Below are positions 1 to 9,950 of a stretch of DNA of 60,087 bases, piece after piece (position 1 is the stretch's first letter; the number at the start of each line of letters is the position of its first letter). The position numbers and the translations under genes are program-made. Under the pieces are notes generated by a model, which saw nothing but the letters and a program-made list of their open reading frames with translations, did not search any database and was not told the origin of the DNA. The DNA comes from Zygnema cylindricum (taxonomy: Eukaryota; Streptophyta; Zygnematophyceae; Zygnematales; Zygnemataceae). The stretch is from positions 260,608-320,694 of the forward strand of contig JBBHKE010000963.1 in NCBI GenBank assembly GCA_037447655.1. Direction: 5' to 3'.

Positions 1-355
1 TATATTAATCTCATAGTTGAGAAACCTTTCCCCGATATATTTAGTGTGACAAAGAGTTGATACTCTAATTATATTCTTGTATTAATCTGTTTTAATTCAA
101 TTTTTTTTCTGTTGTTATTTTCTATTATTTTCTAATTTTCGATTTAGATTAATTATTTTATTTTTTATTGTTTTTTTGTTTTTTTCATGTTTGATATTGT
201 GTTGTTTTGTATATATTGTATCTATTATTGAAATTTTATATCTATCTTATCCTCTCTATATTTAGTCTTTTGTTTATTCGGATATTGTTTTTTAATTCTG
301 TTTCTTATGTACTGTTTACACAATAGTTTAAATTAGCTATTTTTTTTTTTTTTGT
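1..355. other. AT-rich DNA, probably LRR intron
   Basis: No gene seen. The sequence is T-rich on the + strand and lies upstream of the first LRR exon I can place, so it is most likely intron. A copy of the CATATTTAGTGTGAC-type repeat occurs near position 40 (written there as ATATTTAGTGTGAC). Confidence 0.4.
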
Positions 356-490
356 TGTTAGAGGAGCTTACCCTCACCCCTTATCAGACCATATTTAGTG
401 TGACAAGGGTGCTTACCCTCACCGCTCCCCCAAACCATATTTAGTGTGGTACTAAACACAACCAACGAGGGCGACTCACCCGTCCTCTCA
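356..490. repeat. 45-bp satellite-like repeat, block I
   Basis: About three degenerate units of roughly 45 bp. Each has a C-rich half (GAGCTTACCCTCACCCCT) followed by CATATTTAGTGTGAC. The same unit recurs in blocks at 1640-2010 and 3640-3960 with T-rich and purine-rich DNA between them. Confidence 0.7.
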
Positions 491-609
491 CCCTCCCACC
501 CCCAATATAAGCTTATTATATCCATAAAAGTAAACAAAAATATTCCCAAAATTAACAAAAAGAATATATAGAATATATTACAGAAAATACCCCTCCTTGG
601 CACCTAATA

Positions 610-920
610 AAAAAAAGAGAAAAGGTGGAGGTGAGAGAGGGAAAGAGAGGGAGGTATAGAGACGGCGGTAGAGGTCAAGAGGGGTAAAGGGCAAAGGTTA
701 GAGTGAGAGGACGAGTGGAGTAGGAGAGTAGCGGTGGGAAAGACCGAGGGAGTTTGAGAGGAGGGCAGTGGGAGGGGGAGAAGTTAGAGGGAGTGGGGGA
801 GGATATAAGGGTGTAGGGGGCGAGAGGGGGAGAATGTGTGGATGGGAAGGTTGAGGTGAGGTTGGGTAAAGGTGGGATTTGTAGAGGGGGAAAAAAGGAG
901 GGAAAGGAGACAAAAAAATG
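610..920 (+). repeat. Purine-rich (G/A) tract
   Basis: About 300 bp almost free of pyrimidines on the + strand, made of GAGG, GAGAGG and GGGGAG words. It is probably intronic. Apparent ORFs on the opposite strand here are compositional (S, P and L only). Confidence 0.8.
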
Positions 921-1163
921 GGGTAAAGTGTGTTAAGTCCGTCAATTACAACAAAAATGGCATCATAAACAATGGTTTTTTTTTCACAACTTCTATGTTG
1001 GGTCAGAGCAAATGTACATAACTAGAGTTCATATTTTTTTTCCTATTTGTTTTTCTATTTCGGTCCAAATAAATATAAAGAGTTTTTAAAGGGGTGAGGG
1101 AGTTGATGGGGTGTGAGAGTGTTTAAAGGGGTGAGAGAGTTGATGGGGTGGAAGGAGTTACAG

Positions 1164-1235
1164 ATATCTATTTAATAACCAGTTGAGTGGAAGCATTCCA
1201 TCGTCCATCGGTCAACTCACAACCCTCCGTTTCTT
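1164..1235 (+). CDS. LRR-protein gene, internal 72-bp LRR exon (a)
   Basis: This exon encodes one plant-type leucine-rich repeat. Translated in phase 2 it contains NNQLSGSIPSSIGQLTTL, matching the consensus LxxLxLxxNxLSGxIPxxIGxLxxL of plant LRR receptors and receptor-like proteins. It is exactly 72 bp (24 codons), is preceded by TTACAG and followed by GTAAGA, and both boundaries are phase 2. One-repeat-per-exon structure is well known in plant LRR kinase genes. The reading frame stops just past the GTAAGA donor, as expected for an exon. Upstream exons (signal peptide, N-cap, earlier repeats) lie before the window. Such proteins are normally at the plasma membrane or in the wall with the LRR outside. 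Transcription was not tested; a relic exon is possible, but exons b and c continue the same phase. Confidence 0.8.
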
Positions 1236-1439
1236 GTAAGACTAAATGCTTCACAAAGTTAATTGCTATTCCTAAAATCAGTTAAAATGTTACCGAAAAC
1301 GTTGTTGAGTGGTAATGAATGTAATGGTTAGATTATTAAATTTGTAGGGTGCTATTTTTATGTTTTTAATTATACAGTACCAAAACAATAATTGGCATAA
1401 TGTTCAATTATTTCAAAGCTTTTTAAATTAACAAACAAC

Positions 1440-1545
1440 ATAATTTAAGTGGATATAAAGAGAGGGCGAGAGGGGGCAAGGATTGAAAAGGTGAGAGAAA
1501 GGGAGAGGGAAGGAAAGTTGACCGGGAAAAAGAGAGTTGGAGAGT
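1440..1545 (+). repeat. Short purine-rich tract
   Basis: Another GA-rich stretch (GAGAGGG words) in the large intron between LRR exons a and b. It has the same composition as 610-920 and 4524-5020. Confidence 0.6.
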
Positions 1546-1639
1546 GGGGGACTGATGCTCTCAGCACCATAGTCAATGTGGATGCAAAGCTTAATCCCAC
1601 ACCCCTTCCCTTTCCCCAAATCCCCTCCTCTCTCCCACA

Positions 1640-2040
1640 ATTGGTGCGATAGAAAAGCTTACTCTCACCCCTTCCCCCAACGATCTTTAATGTGATACGA
1701 AAACTTACCTTTACCACTTCCACAAACCAAATTTTGTGTAAGAGGGGAGATTTCTCTCACCTCTCCCAGAAACAATATTTAGAGTGACAAAAGAGCTTAC
1801 CCTTACCCTTCTCTAACCCCTTTCTCTTTATTTTTCCTTTTTTTATCACTCTCTCTCTCCCTCCCTAATTTTTTCTTGTCTCCTTCTCACCCCCCTATCT
1901 CTCCATCCCTTTTTTTTATCTTTTATATTTATTTTTCAAGCTGATTCTTTCCAGAGCTTGTAGGCAATCTCCCTTTCAACGCCTCCTCCAGATTTAGTGT
2001 AGCATGCCAGTTTTCCCTCCCCTTAGCCACGCGCCCTATA
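1640..2040. repeat. 45-bp satellite-like repeat, block II
   Basis: Several diverged units alternate a CTTACCCTCACCCCTTCCC-like half with an ATTTAGTGTGAC-like half. The units are interrupted by pyrimidine-rich DNA at 1800-1920. The block lies in the intron between exons a and b. Confidence 0.65.
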
Positions 2041-2049
2041 TATATTTAT

Positions 2050-3640
2050 AAAAAAATAACAAAATACAAAGATAGTTTATTGTGATTTTGTTTTTTTAAT
2101 ATTACAAAATGTTTCATCGACTGTTGATTTTGTCATTTTCAAAGAATTCTAAAATCAAATACTTATCGTTGCTTTTTTCTTTTCAAATATTTTTTTATTC
2201 TATCTTAAACCCTTTTTATTTCGTTTTTGTTCTCTTTTTTTTTGTGTTTTTTTTTTGTTTTCTTTCCGGTACATTAAATTTTAATTAAATTTTCATTACG
2301 TTTTTGTTATGTTTTTATATTTTTTTACTTTCGTGTTTATTTTGATTTCTTTTTTTGTTTTCATTCCGTTACATTAAATTTAAATTAAATTTTCATTCTA
2401 TTTTCATTACGTTTTTGTTATGTTTTTTTATTTTTTTAATTTCGTGTTTATTTTGATTTCATGTTGTTTTTAACTTTTTTTTACTTTGTTTTTTTTGTTT
2501 TTTTTTTCTTTGTTTTTGTTGTTCATTTTTTTATCTTTATTCTATTTTTTTTGTTTTTTATTCTTTTTATTATTCAAACTTTTTTTCCTTTTTCTTTACT
2601 TGTTTTTTTTGTATTATGTTTTTGATTTGTTTTTATCCATTTTTTTCGTTTTATTCTCTTAATTTTTTTTTTCATCTCAATATCAATTTTGATGATACGT
2701 TGTTTTTACTCTGTTTCAACTATGTTTTTAATTTGTTTATAGTTGTTTTTAATTATTTTTCTATTTGATTTATATTATTATTTTGTATTCTATCATTATT
2801 ATTTTTTTTTAATTGTCTTTATTTGTATTCTGCTATGTTTTGATTCTTTGTTTTTTTCCTTTGTTTCATTTTGTTTTAACTGTGAATTTATTCTGTTATT
2901 ACTCTATTTTGATGTCTTTCTATTTATTATTACGTTAATATTTTTGTGTCGTTTCTTTTTCTATTTTGTTTTTATTCTTTTTGTATTGCGTTTTGTTTGG
3001 TATTAGTTTCGTATTGTCTGGTTTCTATTTTATTTTATTGCTTTTATTGTTTTCTAAGATTTTCATATACTGCTTTTATGTTGCTTTTACCCTGTTTTAT
3101 GTTTTTTTATTTTTTATTTTTTGTGTTATTCCGTTTTAGCCCTATTTTGTTTCATTTTTATTCTGTTTCATTTCGTTTTTGCTTCTGTTGTTATCTTTAC
3201 TCCGTTTTTCTTTCACCCTTTCCTTGTTGTTATGCTTTTTTTTAATGTGTTTTTATTTTTATTTTTGTAATATTTTTTTCATTTTTTTCTATATTTTGTT
3301 TCGTTTTTTTTTTTTTTTTTCCCCTATGATTTTGTGTTTTTTTCTATTTATTTCAAATTTCTATTCTATTTTCATTCTAACTTGATTCTCGATTTATTCT
3401 GTTTTTACTCATTTGTTAATATTTTCTACTATCTATCCTATTTTTGTTTCATTTTTTGATTTATGTCTATTAATTTTCTATTTTTTTGATGTTTTTTTAA
3501 TTTTTTCTTAGTGTTATTATTTTGTTTTTGTCATGTTTTATCATTTGTTTTTCTTTTTTTTCATGTCAACTGTTAATTTTTTTTTCCTTGTCCTATTTTC
3601 GCGTTTTTTTTTTTTTTTTTTTTTTTTTTTTTCTTCTATT
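2050..3640 (+). repeat. T-rich low-complexity tract
   Basis: About 1.6 kb is dominated by T, with long T runs including one near 3605-3632 and recurring TTTTTGTTTT, TTTTATTTT and TTTCATT words. A short local duplication is visible around 2270-2450 (CCGTTACATTAAATT repeated). ORFs here read as F/L/Y/C-only peptides and are not genes. The tract lies inside the LRR intron. Confidence 0.8.
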
Positions 3641-3960
3641 TTTAGAGCTTACTCTCAACTCTTCTATAAAGCATATTTAATTTGGCAGGAAATCTTACCC
3701 TTTTCACTCCTCCAAACCTTATTGAGTGTGATAAAGTAATTTACCCTCACCTCTCCCAACCATATTTAGTTTGACTTTGGAGTTCACCCTCGCCCTTCCC
3801 CCAAATCTTGTTCAGTATGATAGGGGAGTCTACACTCACCCCATCTTTTGACTATTTTTTATGTGACGGGGGTATTTACCTTTACCCCTCCCCCAAACCA
3901 TGTTTAGCGTGACGTGGGAGCTTACCTTCATCCCATCTCAAACCATATTTAGTGGGACCA
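3640..3960. repeat. 45-bp satellite-like repeat, block III
   Basis: About seven degenerate tandem units of roughly 45 bp (AGCTTACCCTCACCCCTCCC followed by AAACCATATTTAGTGTGAC). This is the longest block in the window and lies in the same intron as blocks I and II. Confidence 0.75.
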
Positions 3961-4520
3961 AATTTTATTATGTTTCATTCTTTTTTTGTTGTTTTTTTTC
4001 ATTTTTCACTTTTGATTCGTTTTCAAATTGTTTTAGTCTAATTTTTATTTTATTTTAACCTCTTTTACTATGCTTTTGCTTCTTTTTCTTCAGCATTTAT
4101 ATTGGTTTTACTCTGGTTTTATGCTGCTCTTTCAATTTTGTTTCTATTTTATTTTTATTTTTATTTTTATTTTTTTTTCTTATTAATACTATACATTTTT
4201 CTACTTTTTCTTAAATTAATTTTATCCTGTTATTTATTTCAAACGTCTTGTAATTTTTTTTTTTTTCTTGTTTTAGTTCATTTTTAACTGTATTTCTAAT
4301 CCATTTCTATTCCATTTTTCATTTTGATTTATATTTTATTATTTTCTTTTCTCTTCATTCTACTTATTTTGTATTTATTCCTATACTTGTTCCATTGCTA
4401 TTTTTATTTTATTTTTTCCGTTCATTATGTTTTTGCTCTATTTAATTGTATCTTTGTTGTGTGTTGTTTTCTGTTTTTGTTATGTTTTTTCCCTAATTTG
4501 TTTATATTTTATTTTTTATA
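3960..4520 (+). repeat. Second T-rich tract
   Basis: T-rich low-complexity DNA resembling 2050-3640, with a short (TTTTTA)n run near 4150. No gene is seen. Confidence 0.75.
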
Positions 4521-4523
4521 TAT

Positions 4524-5020
4524 AGAGAAAGAGGTTGGGAGAGAGGGAGGGAGAGGGAGAGGGAGAGTTAGAGGGAGAGGGAGGGGAGAGGGAGAGAAAG
4601 GAGAGGGAAGGAAAGGGGGAGAGGGGCAGAGGGGAAGAAATGGATAGGGGGAAGGGAGGGAGAGAGAGAGGGAGAGGTAGATAGGGTGAGGGGCAGAGAG
4701 GGAAAGAGGGGGAGTCGGATAGTGAGAGAGGGGAAGAGGGGGAGAGGGGGGAGGGAAAAGGAGAGGAAGAGAGGGGGAGGGAGATGGGGAGAGGGGGAGA
4801 GGGAGAGTGAGAAGGGGAGTGAGAGGAGAGGGAGAGGGAGAGAAAGAGGGAGAGAGGGGGAGCAAGAGGGGGAGGGAGAGGGGGAGGGGGAAAGAAAAAG
4901 AGAGGAGAGGGAGAGGGAGAAGGAGAGGGAGAGAGGAATGGAAGAGGAAGGTGGGGAGAGAGAAAGAAAGATATATTGAGAAAAATAGAGAGAGAGAGAG
5001 AGAAGGGGGGCAATATGGGG
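4524..5020 (+). repeat. Long purine-only tract (GA/GGGAGA)n
   Basis: About 500 bp of nearly pure G and A on the + strand, made of GAGAGGGA, GGGGAGAG and GAGAGAGA words. It directly follows a long T-rich stretch. DNA of this kind can adopt triplex (H-DNA) structures. All overlapping ORFs on both strands are compositional. Confidence 0.85.
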
Positions 5021-5039
5021 GAGGGGTATATAATCATAT

Positions 5040-6100
5040 ATTATCAATATAATTTTTGTTTATCTATCCTGATAATAATACGCAATTACTCATCCTTATA
5101 AGATGATGTATCCATCTTAATATTAATTTAATAATATATATTTTTTTAAATAAACATCCGAATATCAATGAATTTATGTCTTAATAATAATAGTATTATA
5201 TAATTAAATTAACAGTAGCAATAATCAAAATGAAAACAATAATAAAAATGATCCTTTATCGATAATTAATAATAACGGGTAACAATGACAGTATTAATAA
5301 AATAATAACAATATCAAACACTTATACATATAAGTAATTTAACATTAACAATTATATTAACAATAAGAATTAATGATTATAATAATTATTTTTAAGCTTG
5401 GGTAACAACAATTATGATATTCAAAATATACGATAGTAAAAATAAGCATTAATACTATTATGAACTTTTATAATCATCTAGAAATACTTAAAAATAATAA
5501 CAATGAATAATAATAAGAATAAATAAAATAATGATAAATAAAAAAAACAATAATAGAAAATATTGACTATCAATACTCTATACTATTGTTATTAATAATA
5601 GTTAGTAACAAAAAAAAAATATTAGAATGAGGAATTTGTGTAACAATACTTAAGAACTACATAAATTAAGTAATGTAAAAAAAGTATAAGATTTAAAAAA
5701 AGCAAGTTAGTTAATAATAGTAAAAAACAAATATAATTTTCATCAACAGCAATAATAAAAATCAATAATGATAAATAATATAGATGATTAAGAATAACAA
5801 TAATAATTTATAGTAAAGAAAGTAACAAAAATAACAAATAAAAAAAGAAAGTGATAATTAAACGAAGACCGAAAAAGTATTACAATGTAGTGACAATAAC
5901 AAACAACATTAACATTATAATTATAATAACAATACTAACCATTTCGACCCGATGAAGTGGAGGGTTATTGCAACTCCTCGAGGGTAAAGGGAAAGATAGA
6001 GGGAGGAAAATAAAAGTGGAGGGAGGAGTTTTTGATGGGATCTTCTTAGAGGGGTTGTAGGTTTTACTTTGGGGGTCTCATGGGTTTGAAGGTCAGCATC
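5040..6100. repeat. AAT-rich intron DNA
   Basis: About 1.1 kb of AT-rich DNA full of AATAAT and ATAATAACAA words, a decayed trinucleotide-like landscape. No gene is seen. From about 5930 the base composition becomes mixed again ahead of LRR exon b. Confidence 0.65.
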
Positions 6101-6162
6101 GCTAAATAGGGGACCTTTTGGGAGGGTGAGTGTTGGTGGGGCGTGCATGCTTGATGCCACAG

Positions 6163-6234
6163 AGATCTAATTAACAACCAGTTGAGTGGAAACATTCCAT
6201 CGTCCATCCGTCAACTCACATCCCTCATTTACTT
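6163..6234 (+). CDS. LRR-protein gene, internal 72-bp LRR exon (b)
   Basis: The next LRR exon of the same gene. It contains NNQLSGNIPSSIRQLTSL and is highly similar to exon a in both DNA and protein. It is also exactly 72 bp, preceded by GCCACAG and followed by GTAAGA, phase 2 at both ends. Joining exon a to exon b regenerates the conserved Leu codon (TT|A). The conserved Gly of IGxL is Arg here. Exons a and b are about 4.9 kb apart, and further 72-bp repeats between them were looked for by eye but not seen. Confidence 0.8.
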
Positions 6235-6239
6235 GTAAG

Positions 6240-6997
6240 ACATAGCATACATCAATTTTCGGATAGTAGACCGATTGAGTGAGTTTAAACTTCATAAATC
6301 AGATATTTATTTAAAAAATGCATGTTTAATATTTAAAATATTTTACGTGTATCTATCTTTTTAATGCCTATTTAGGATCATAACAATAGTATCAATAATA
6401 ACAAAAAAAATTAGGATTAAAGGAAAATAAATAAAATATATGAATAATAATAATAGTAATAACAGTGATAATAATTTTCTTAATAATCATAAGGTAACGA
6501 GTGTTTTATTTGGTTTTGCCATTTCTTTTTTTTATTTGGATAAATATTACCCGTCAAATGTGTGCACAAATGCGTAGGGTTTGTTACAAAAAAAAACATA
6601 TCACGTATATTTTGACATTGATATATGATTTTTTTGAAGTAATATATGAAAAATGACCTTAAAAACCATAAAAATCATAATTTATCGGTTTTTTGAGGCA
6701 AAAATGGAAAATGCTCGTAAAAATCCGAAAATATCGGTTCTAAACACATGTTTGCTTTCTCTAGTAGAATTTGATGTGAAATGAATAATTCATGTGTAGA
6801 AATATATTTTAATAAGCAAAACTATAAATAAAATTACGTAATATAAAAGGTTTGTTGTCCGCACCTTTTGTATGTCTTGTTATATATGAATCAAGGTTGA
6901 TGCCTTCTTAAACATTTTTATTTTTTTAGACGTGTTATAATGGATATTGATGGCTTGTGGAGTAATTTTCTTTTATGATGGCAAACCATATTTGCAG
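6240..6997 (+). other. Intron between LRR exons b and c
   Basis: About 760 bp of AT-rich DNA with AATAATAATAG runs. It is delimited by GTAAGA at 6235 and TATTTGCAG ending at 6997. No other gene is seen. Confidence 0.6.
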
Positions 6998-7232
6998 TAC
7001 CATAAAAAACAACTACTTCACCGGGCCAGTTACCAGAGTCAACGGGCTCCCTGAATGTGATGGCTTATCCACCAATTGCCTATTCGGCCCAAATCTCCCG
7101 ACCGGGTGTGCATCAAGTGATCAACGAAATAAAAGCGACTGTGACGTGTTTTGTAATGCAACTCAACCAAGAGGCCCTTGTTGGGAAGGCGTACAATTCA
7201 ATTGTTTTCATAGCAGAATAATAAAGACATAA
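6998..7232 (+). CDS. LRR-protein gene, terminal exon: last LRR and Cys-rich C-cap
   Basis: Entered from the acceptor TTTGCAG in phase 2, this exon completes a last repeat (NNYFTGPV at the LxxNxFTGxx position). It then runs into a Cys-rich region with NCLFGPNLPTGCASSDQR. The pattern C-x(n)-QR-x(4)-C resembles the C-terminal LRR cap seen in plant LRR proteins such as LRR-extensins. Seven cysteines follow the repeat. The frame ends at TAA (7230-7232), and an AATAAA lies just before the stop. No transmembrane segment or kinase follows in frame, so this could be a secreted or wall LRR protein, or a further donor inside this exon could lead to more exons. Family assignment is firm; the exact 3' end is uncertain. 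Confidence 0.7.
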
Positions 7233-7439
7233 AACATGTTTCGCAGTTGGTTGGTACTTCAATATCGGTGCATGAAAATGAAACTGATCATTTGGAGTTG
7301 GAGTTTTTAATGATGACAAAAACGCATAGAAGAGAAATAATGTTAAACCTAAACTTTTGGAAGGAACAAAATGATAAATAAGAAGTCATGGAAAGAGTTT
7401 CAAATTAGGAAAAATTGACACAATATTTATTTTTATCGT

Positions 7440-7625
7440 TAATTGAAATTGAATTGACTAAACATGTGTATTCTTTCAAAGGGTATAATATCTGCATGAA
7501 ACTGAATCTTTGATCATAAACCTATGGTTTTCTCACAAACAACCGCAAATACAAGTTTATGGTACCTCTAGTTTAACATAACCTTTCTTAATGAAATTGA
7601 ATTGTTTGAAAAAAAATCAATTTTA
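7440..7625 (+). repeat. Direct repeat, copy 1
   Basis: About 185 bp repeated in the same orientation at about 7945-8135. Shared landmarks in order are TTCTTTCAAAGGGTATAATA, CAAATACAAG, TTATGGTACCTCTAG and AATGAAATTGAATTG. The copies differ at many positions, so the duplication is old. Confidence 0.75.
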
Positions 7626-7659
7626 AAATGCATTGCACTAAACCAGTCGTGTTATAACA

Positions 7660-7860
7660 CAAATACCCCCTCCCTTCCCCTCCAAAACCCCCCACCAAAA
7701 TCCTCTCCCAAATCCCTCTCAAGAATTTTCTTTAGATGCTGTCCTAAATATTCCTCCTTGCTTTTGGCTAAATCCTTCCATTCCAGTGGTCCAGCGCCCT
7801 CCTCCTTTGCCTCCAGTGCGTCCTCCTCCCGTCTCTAGAACACCTCTTCCAGGTTTGCTT
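7660..7860 (+). other. Pyrimidine-rich, possible Pro-rich coding remnant
   Basis: C/T-rich stretch between the two direct repeats. One frame reads a Pro-rich string (RPPPLPPVRPPPVSRTPLPG) bounded by a possible acceptor (CATTCCAG) and donor (CCAG followed by GTTTGC). Pro-rich linkers do follow LRR domains in wall proteins, but splice phase and homology cannot be shown here, so this is only a candidate exon. Confidence 0.2.
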
Positions 7861-7944
7861 GCATTTTTCTCGATTCATTGTGTAGATCGCTCGATTCGGA
7901 AAATAGAGAAAATAGTAAAAGATTAGAAATTTTCTTGTTGTTAA

Positions 7945-8135
7945 TTACATTTGAACTGATTAAACATGCGTGTTCTTTCAAGGGGTATAATCTTTGCATG
8001 AAATTGGAACTTCAACAATAAACCTATTATTTTTCAACAAACTACCACAAATACAAGCTTATGGTACCTCTAGCTTAAAGTAGCATTTTTTAATGAAATT
8101 AAGTTGTTAGAAAAAGAATCAATGTTTAAAATATA
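7945..8135 (+). repeat. Direct repeat, copy 2
   Basis: Second, diverged copy of 7440-7625. It includes TTCTTTCAAGGGGTATAATC and TTATGGTACCTCTAGC. Confidence 0.75.
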
Positions 8136-8445
8136 ATGTCAAAGAATTGTGTTTTTTTGTTTTTTCTTTCCAATTTGCTTTTCTAGTTGGGCATTTTGAT
8201 TAAGTAAATTGGCGCAAATCATCATTCAAGAAATTGCATTTCATTCACAAGCTTGGTCAGTACATTCATTCTTTCTGGTAAAGATCAAGGCATTTTACAG
8301 GTCATTTTACCTTGAAAAGATGGCGATAATTGCTTCTCCGAGTATTCTATTTTGTATTTTTTTGATTGCCGTCTTTAAAACGTTTTGTATTTTTTAAATG
8401 ACTCAATTATGAAACATTATTCACAATTTTCTACAGGAGGGCGAC

Positions 8446-8634
8446 ATCCTCCAAGCGTTGGAAAACACCCTCCGGGAGTTGGAAAACATCCTCTAGGAGT
8501 TGGAAAACATCCTCCTGGAGTTGGAAAACATCCTCCAAAAGTTGGAAAACATCCTCCTAGAGTTGGAAAACATCCTCTTGGAGTGGGGAAGCATCCTCCA
8601 AGAGTTGGAAAACATCCTCCTGGAGTTGGAAAGC
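8446..8634 (+). repeat. 21-bp minisatellite, 9 units
   Basis: Nine tandem 21-bp units based on ATCCTCCAAGAGTTGGAAAA plus C. In one frame (VGKHPPG-type heptads) all units are open. In another frame the units read ILxELEN, an ideal coiled-coil heptad, broken by a single TAG in unit 3. A possible splice acceptor (TTCTACAG) sits at 8436, in phase with the coiled-coil frame. Unit-to-unit changes cluster at codons 3 and 4 of the heptad. Confidence 0.85.
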
Positions 8635-8639
8635 ATTAT

Positions 8640-9300
8640 GGCGGACAATAGGACAACACCTTAAATTTGCGCGTAAAAATTTCTTTTGGTAATGTTTGTT
8701 GTTGCTTTAAATCAAAGAAATGAAGGTTTTTTGGCCGAGATGGGCTAGCCAAAAACTTCTTAGAATTGTGCTATTTGAGTTCATAATACTGATCCGGTCC
8801 TAGTTTATTTGCACCTTTGAAGGCTAAATAGCATTACAATTAACATTTTTTTTTGTTTTGTTCCTGTAAAACGATTCGGAAAGAGTTGTAACACCACCAA
8901 AAAAATTGATGTCTCTAGTGGCGATTGGACTACCTAAAAACAGTGGAGGAGGAGGTGGAGGAAGAGGGGCAGGATAGGGGGGAGAGGAGGGGGTTGTGTG
9001 GAGATAGTGGAAGGAAAACTGTCTGAGGGCGGTGAGAGAGCAAGAGAGAGACCTACCAAAAATTTGAAGGGTGCTAAATGCTAAAAATGTCTTGGAAAAT
9101 CAACAAGCATTTATGTTTGTTGGAAAAGTTGTGTTCTTGTGTTTTGATTTTTTTGCTTCAATGACTGTTGGTGCCTTTTTTGTTTGGGATTGAATAGCAC
9201 AATGCCAAATTCTTGTTTGAAAAGAATCATATTGGTTTTCCTTTTCTTATTAATAACTCAAATATGTCGCTTGTTGATAATCAACAAAAAATTAAGAGAG
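8640..9300. other. No gene seen; GA-rich patch at 8940-9050
   Basis: Mostly AT-rich spacer. The patch 8940-9050 is purine-rich (GGAGGAGGTGGAGGAAG). No supported coding or RNA gene. Confidence 0.4.
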
Positions 9301-9309
9301 AAAGACCAT

Positions 9310-9570
9310 TTACTCCGTAGAACTTTGGGAATCTACATTTACAAATACAAAGTTTTCTTGGTTTAATTTTTGGTATCGTTTTTTGTTGTTGTTGTGGTTG
9401 TTGTTCTTATTGTCCATTGAGGCTAATTTATTGTTTCGATGAACAGTTGTATAGGTTTTATCGTAGTAATTGTTAGATACAAAACCTTTGGGCTTCCCTT
9501 CTTCATGTATAATAATAGCAATATCAATAACAACAAGAAGCATGATCAAAACCGCGCGTTGGTGATCCAT
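9310..9570 (-). CDS. Putative small secreted peptide, 86 aa
   Basis: Taking the internal ATG at 9570 rather than the longer frame gives an 86-residue protein. Its N-terminus is MDHQRAVLIMLLVVIDIAII: a short charged head and a hydrophobic core as in a signal peptide. The mature part is polar, with an Asn/Lys-rich stretch (residues about 53-64) and the C-terminus FVFVNVDSQSSTE. There are no Cys residues in the predicted mature part. Size and layout fit plant secreted-peptide precursors, but I recognise no family motif. It lies downstream of the LRR gene, convergent with it. It could also be a chance frame. Confidence 0.35.
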   Translation of the reverse strand: MDHQRAVLIMLLVVIDIAIIIHEEGKPKGFVSNNYYDKTYTTVHRNNKLASMDNKNNNHNNNKKRYQKLNQENFVFVNVDSQSSTE

Positions 9571-9689
9571 TCGAATACACAAGGAAAAAAAAGGGGCAAC
9601 GTCTAAAATAATCCAAAAAATCTTAAATGATTTTTGGTTATATGGCCACGTAATTTGTATAATGATCTTGGAAGTAAGGGGTATACACA

Positions 9690-9950
9690 AAAAAAACTAC
9701 ATCATGAATCAATAATAGTGTCAATGGCATTATTGATGCGTCGATCATCGTTTCTCCGTGCACAAGTGTTTAACCCATGTTTGAACACTCCCAGTCGAAG
9801 GATAAAATCCTTTCCTTTTAATCGCAATAGCCGGGTTAATAAAATGACACGTGTGCACAAAGAAAGGGTGTTTTCAGAGCCGAAAAAAACATTGATTCTA
9901 CTAATGATTCACAGATGTTGTGGACATCATGCCACTTGTCCATTACAAAA
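9690..9950. mobile_element. Degenerate relative of the 11.9-kb foldback element
   Basis: Contains GTGTGCACAAAGAAAG followed by a GAAAAAAAC / ATTG / CTAATGATT pattern like the right arm of the 11861-12092 element, and a CTCCGTGCACAAGTG segment on its left side. It is probably an older copy of the same foldback family. Confidence 0.35.

Noticed and set aside
2743-4290. Several + strand ORFs of 60-100 codons
   Set aside because: They consist almost only of F, L, Y, C, V and I because the DNA is T-rich; no start context, domain or splice logic.
4509-5052. Overlapping ORFs of 80-170 codons on both strands
   Set aside because: Products of a G/A-only tract (R/E/G/K on one strand, S/P/L on the other) in every frame; compositional.
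7602-7838. Protein with organelle transit peptide
   Set aside because: Ser/Pro-rich composition comes from a C/T tract; no downstream exon or domain could be linked.
8446-8634. CRISPR-like array
   Set aside because: Units are contiguous 21-bp repeats with no unique spacers, and the DNA is eukaryotic.
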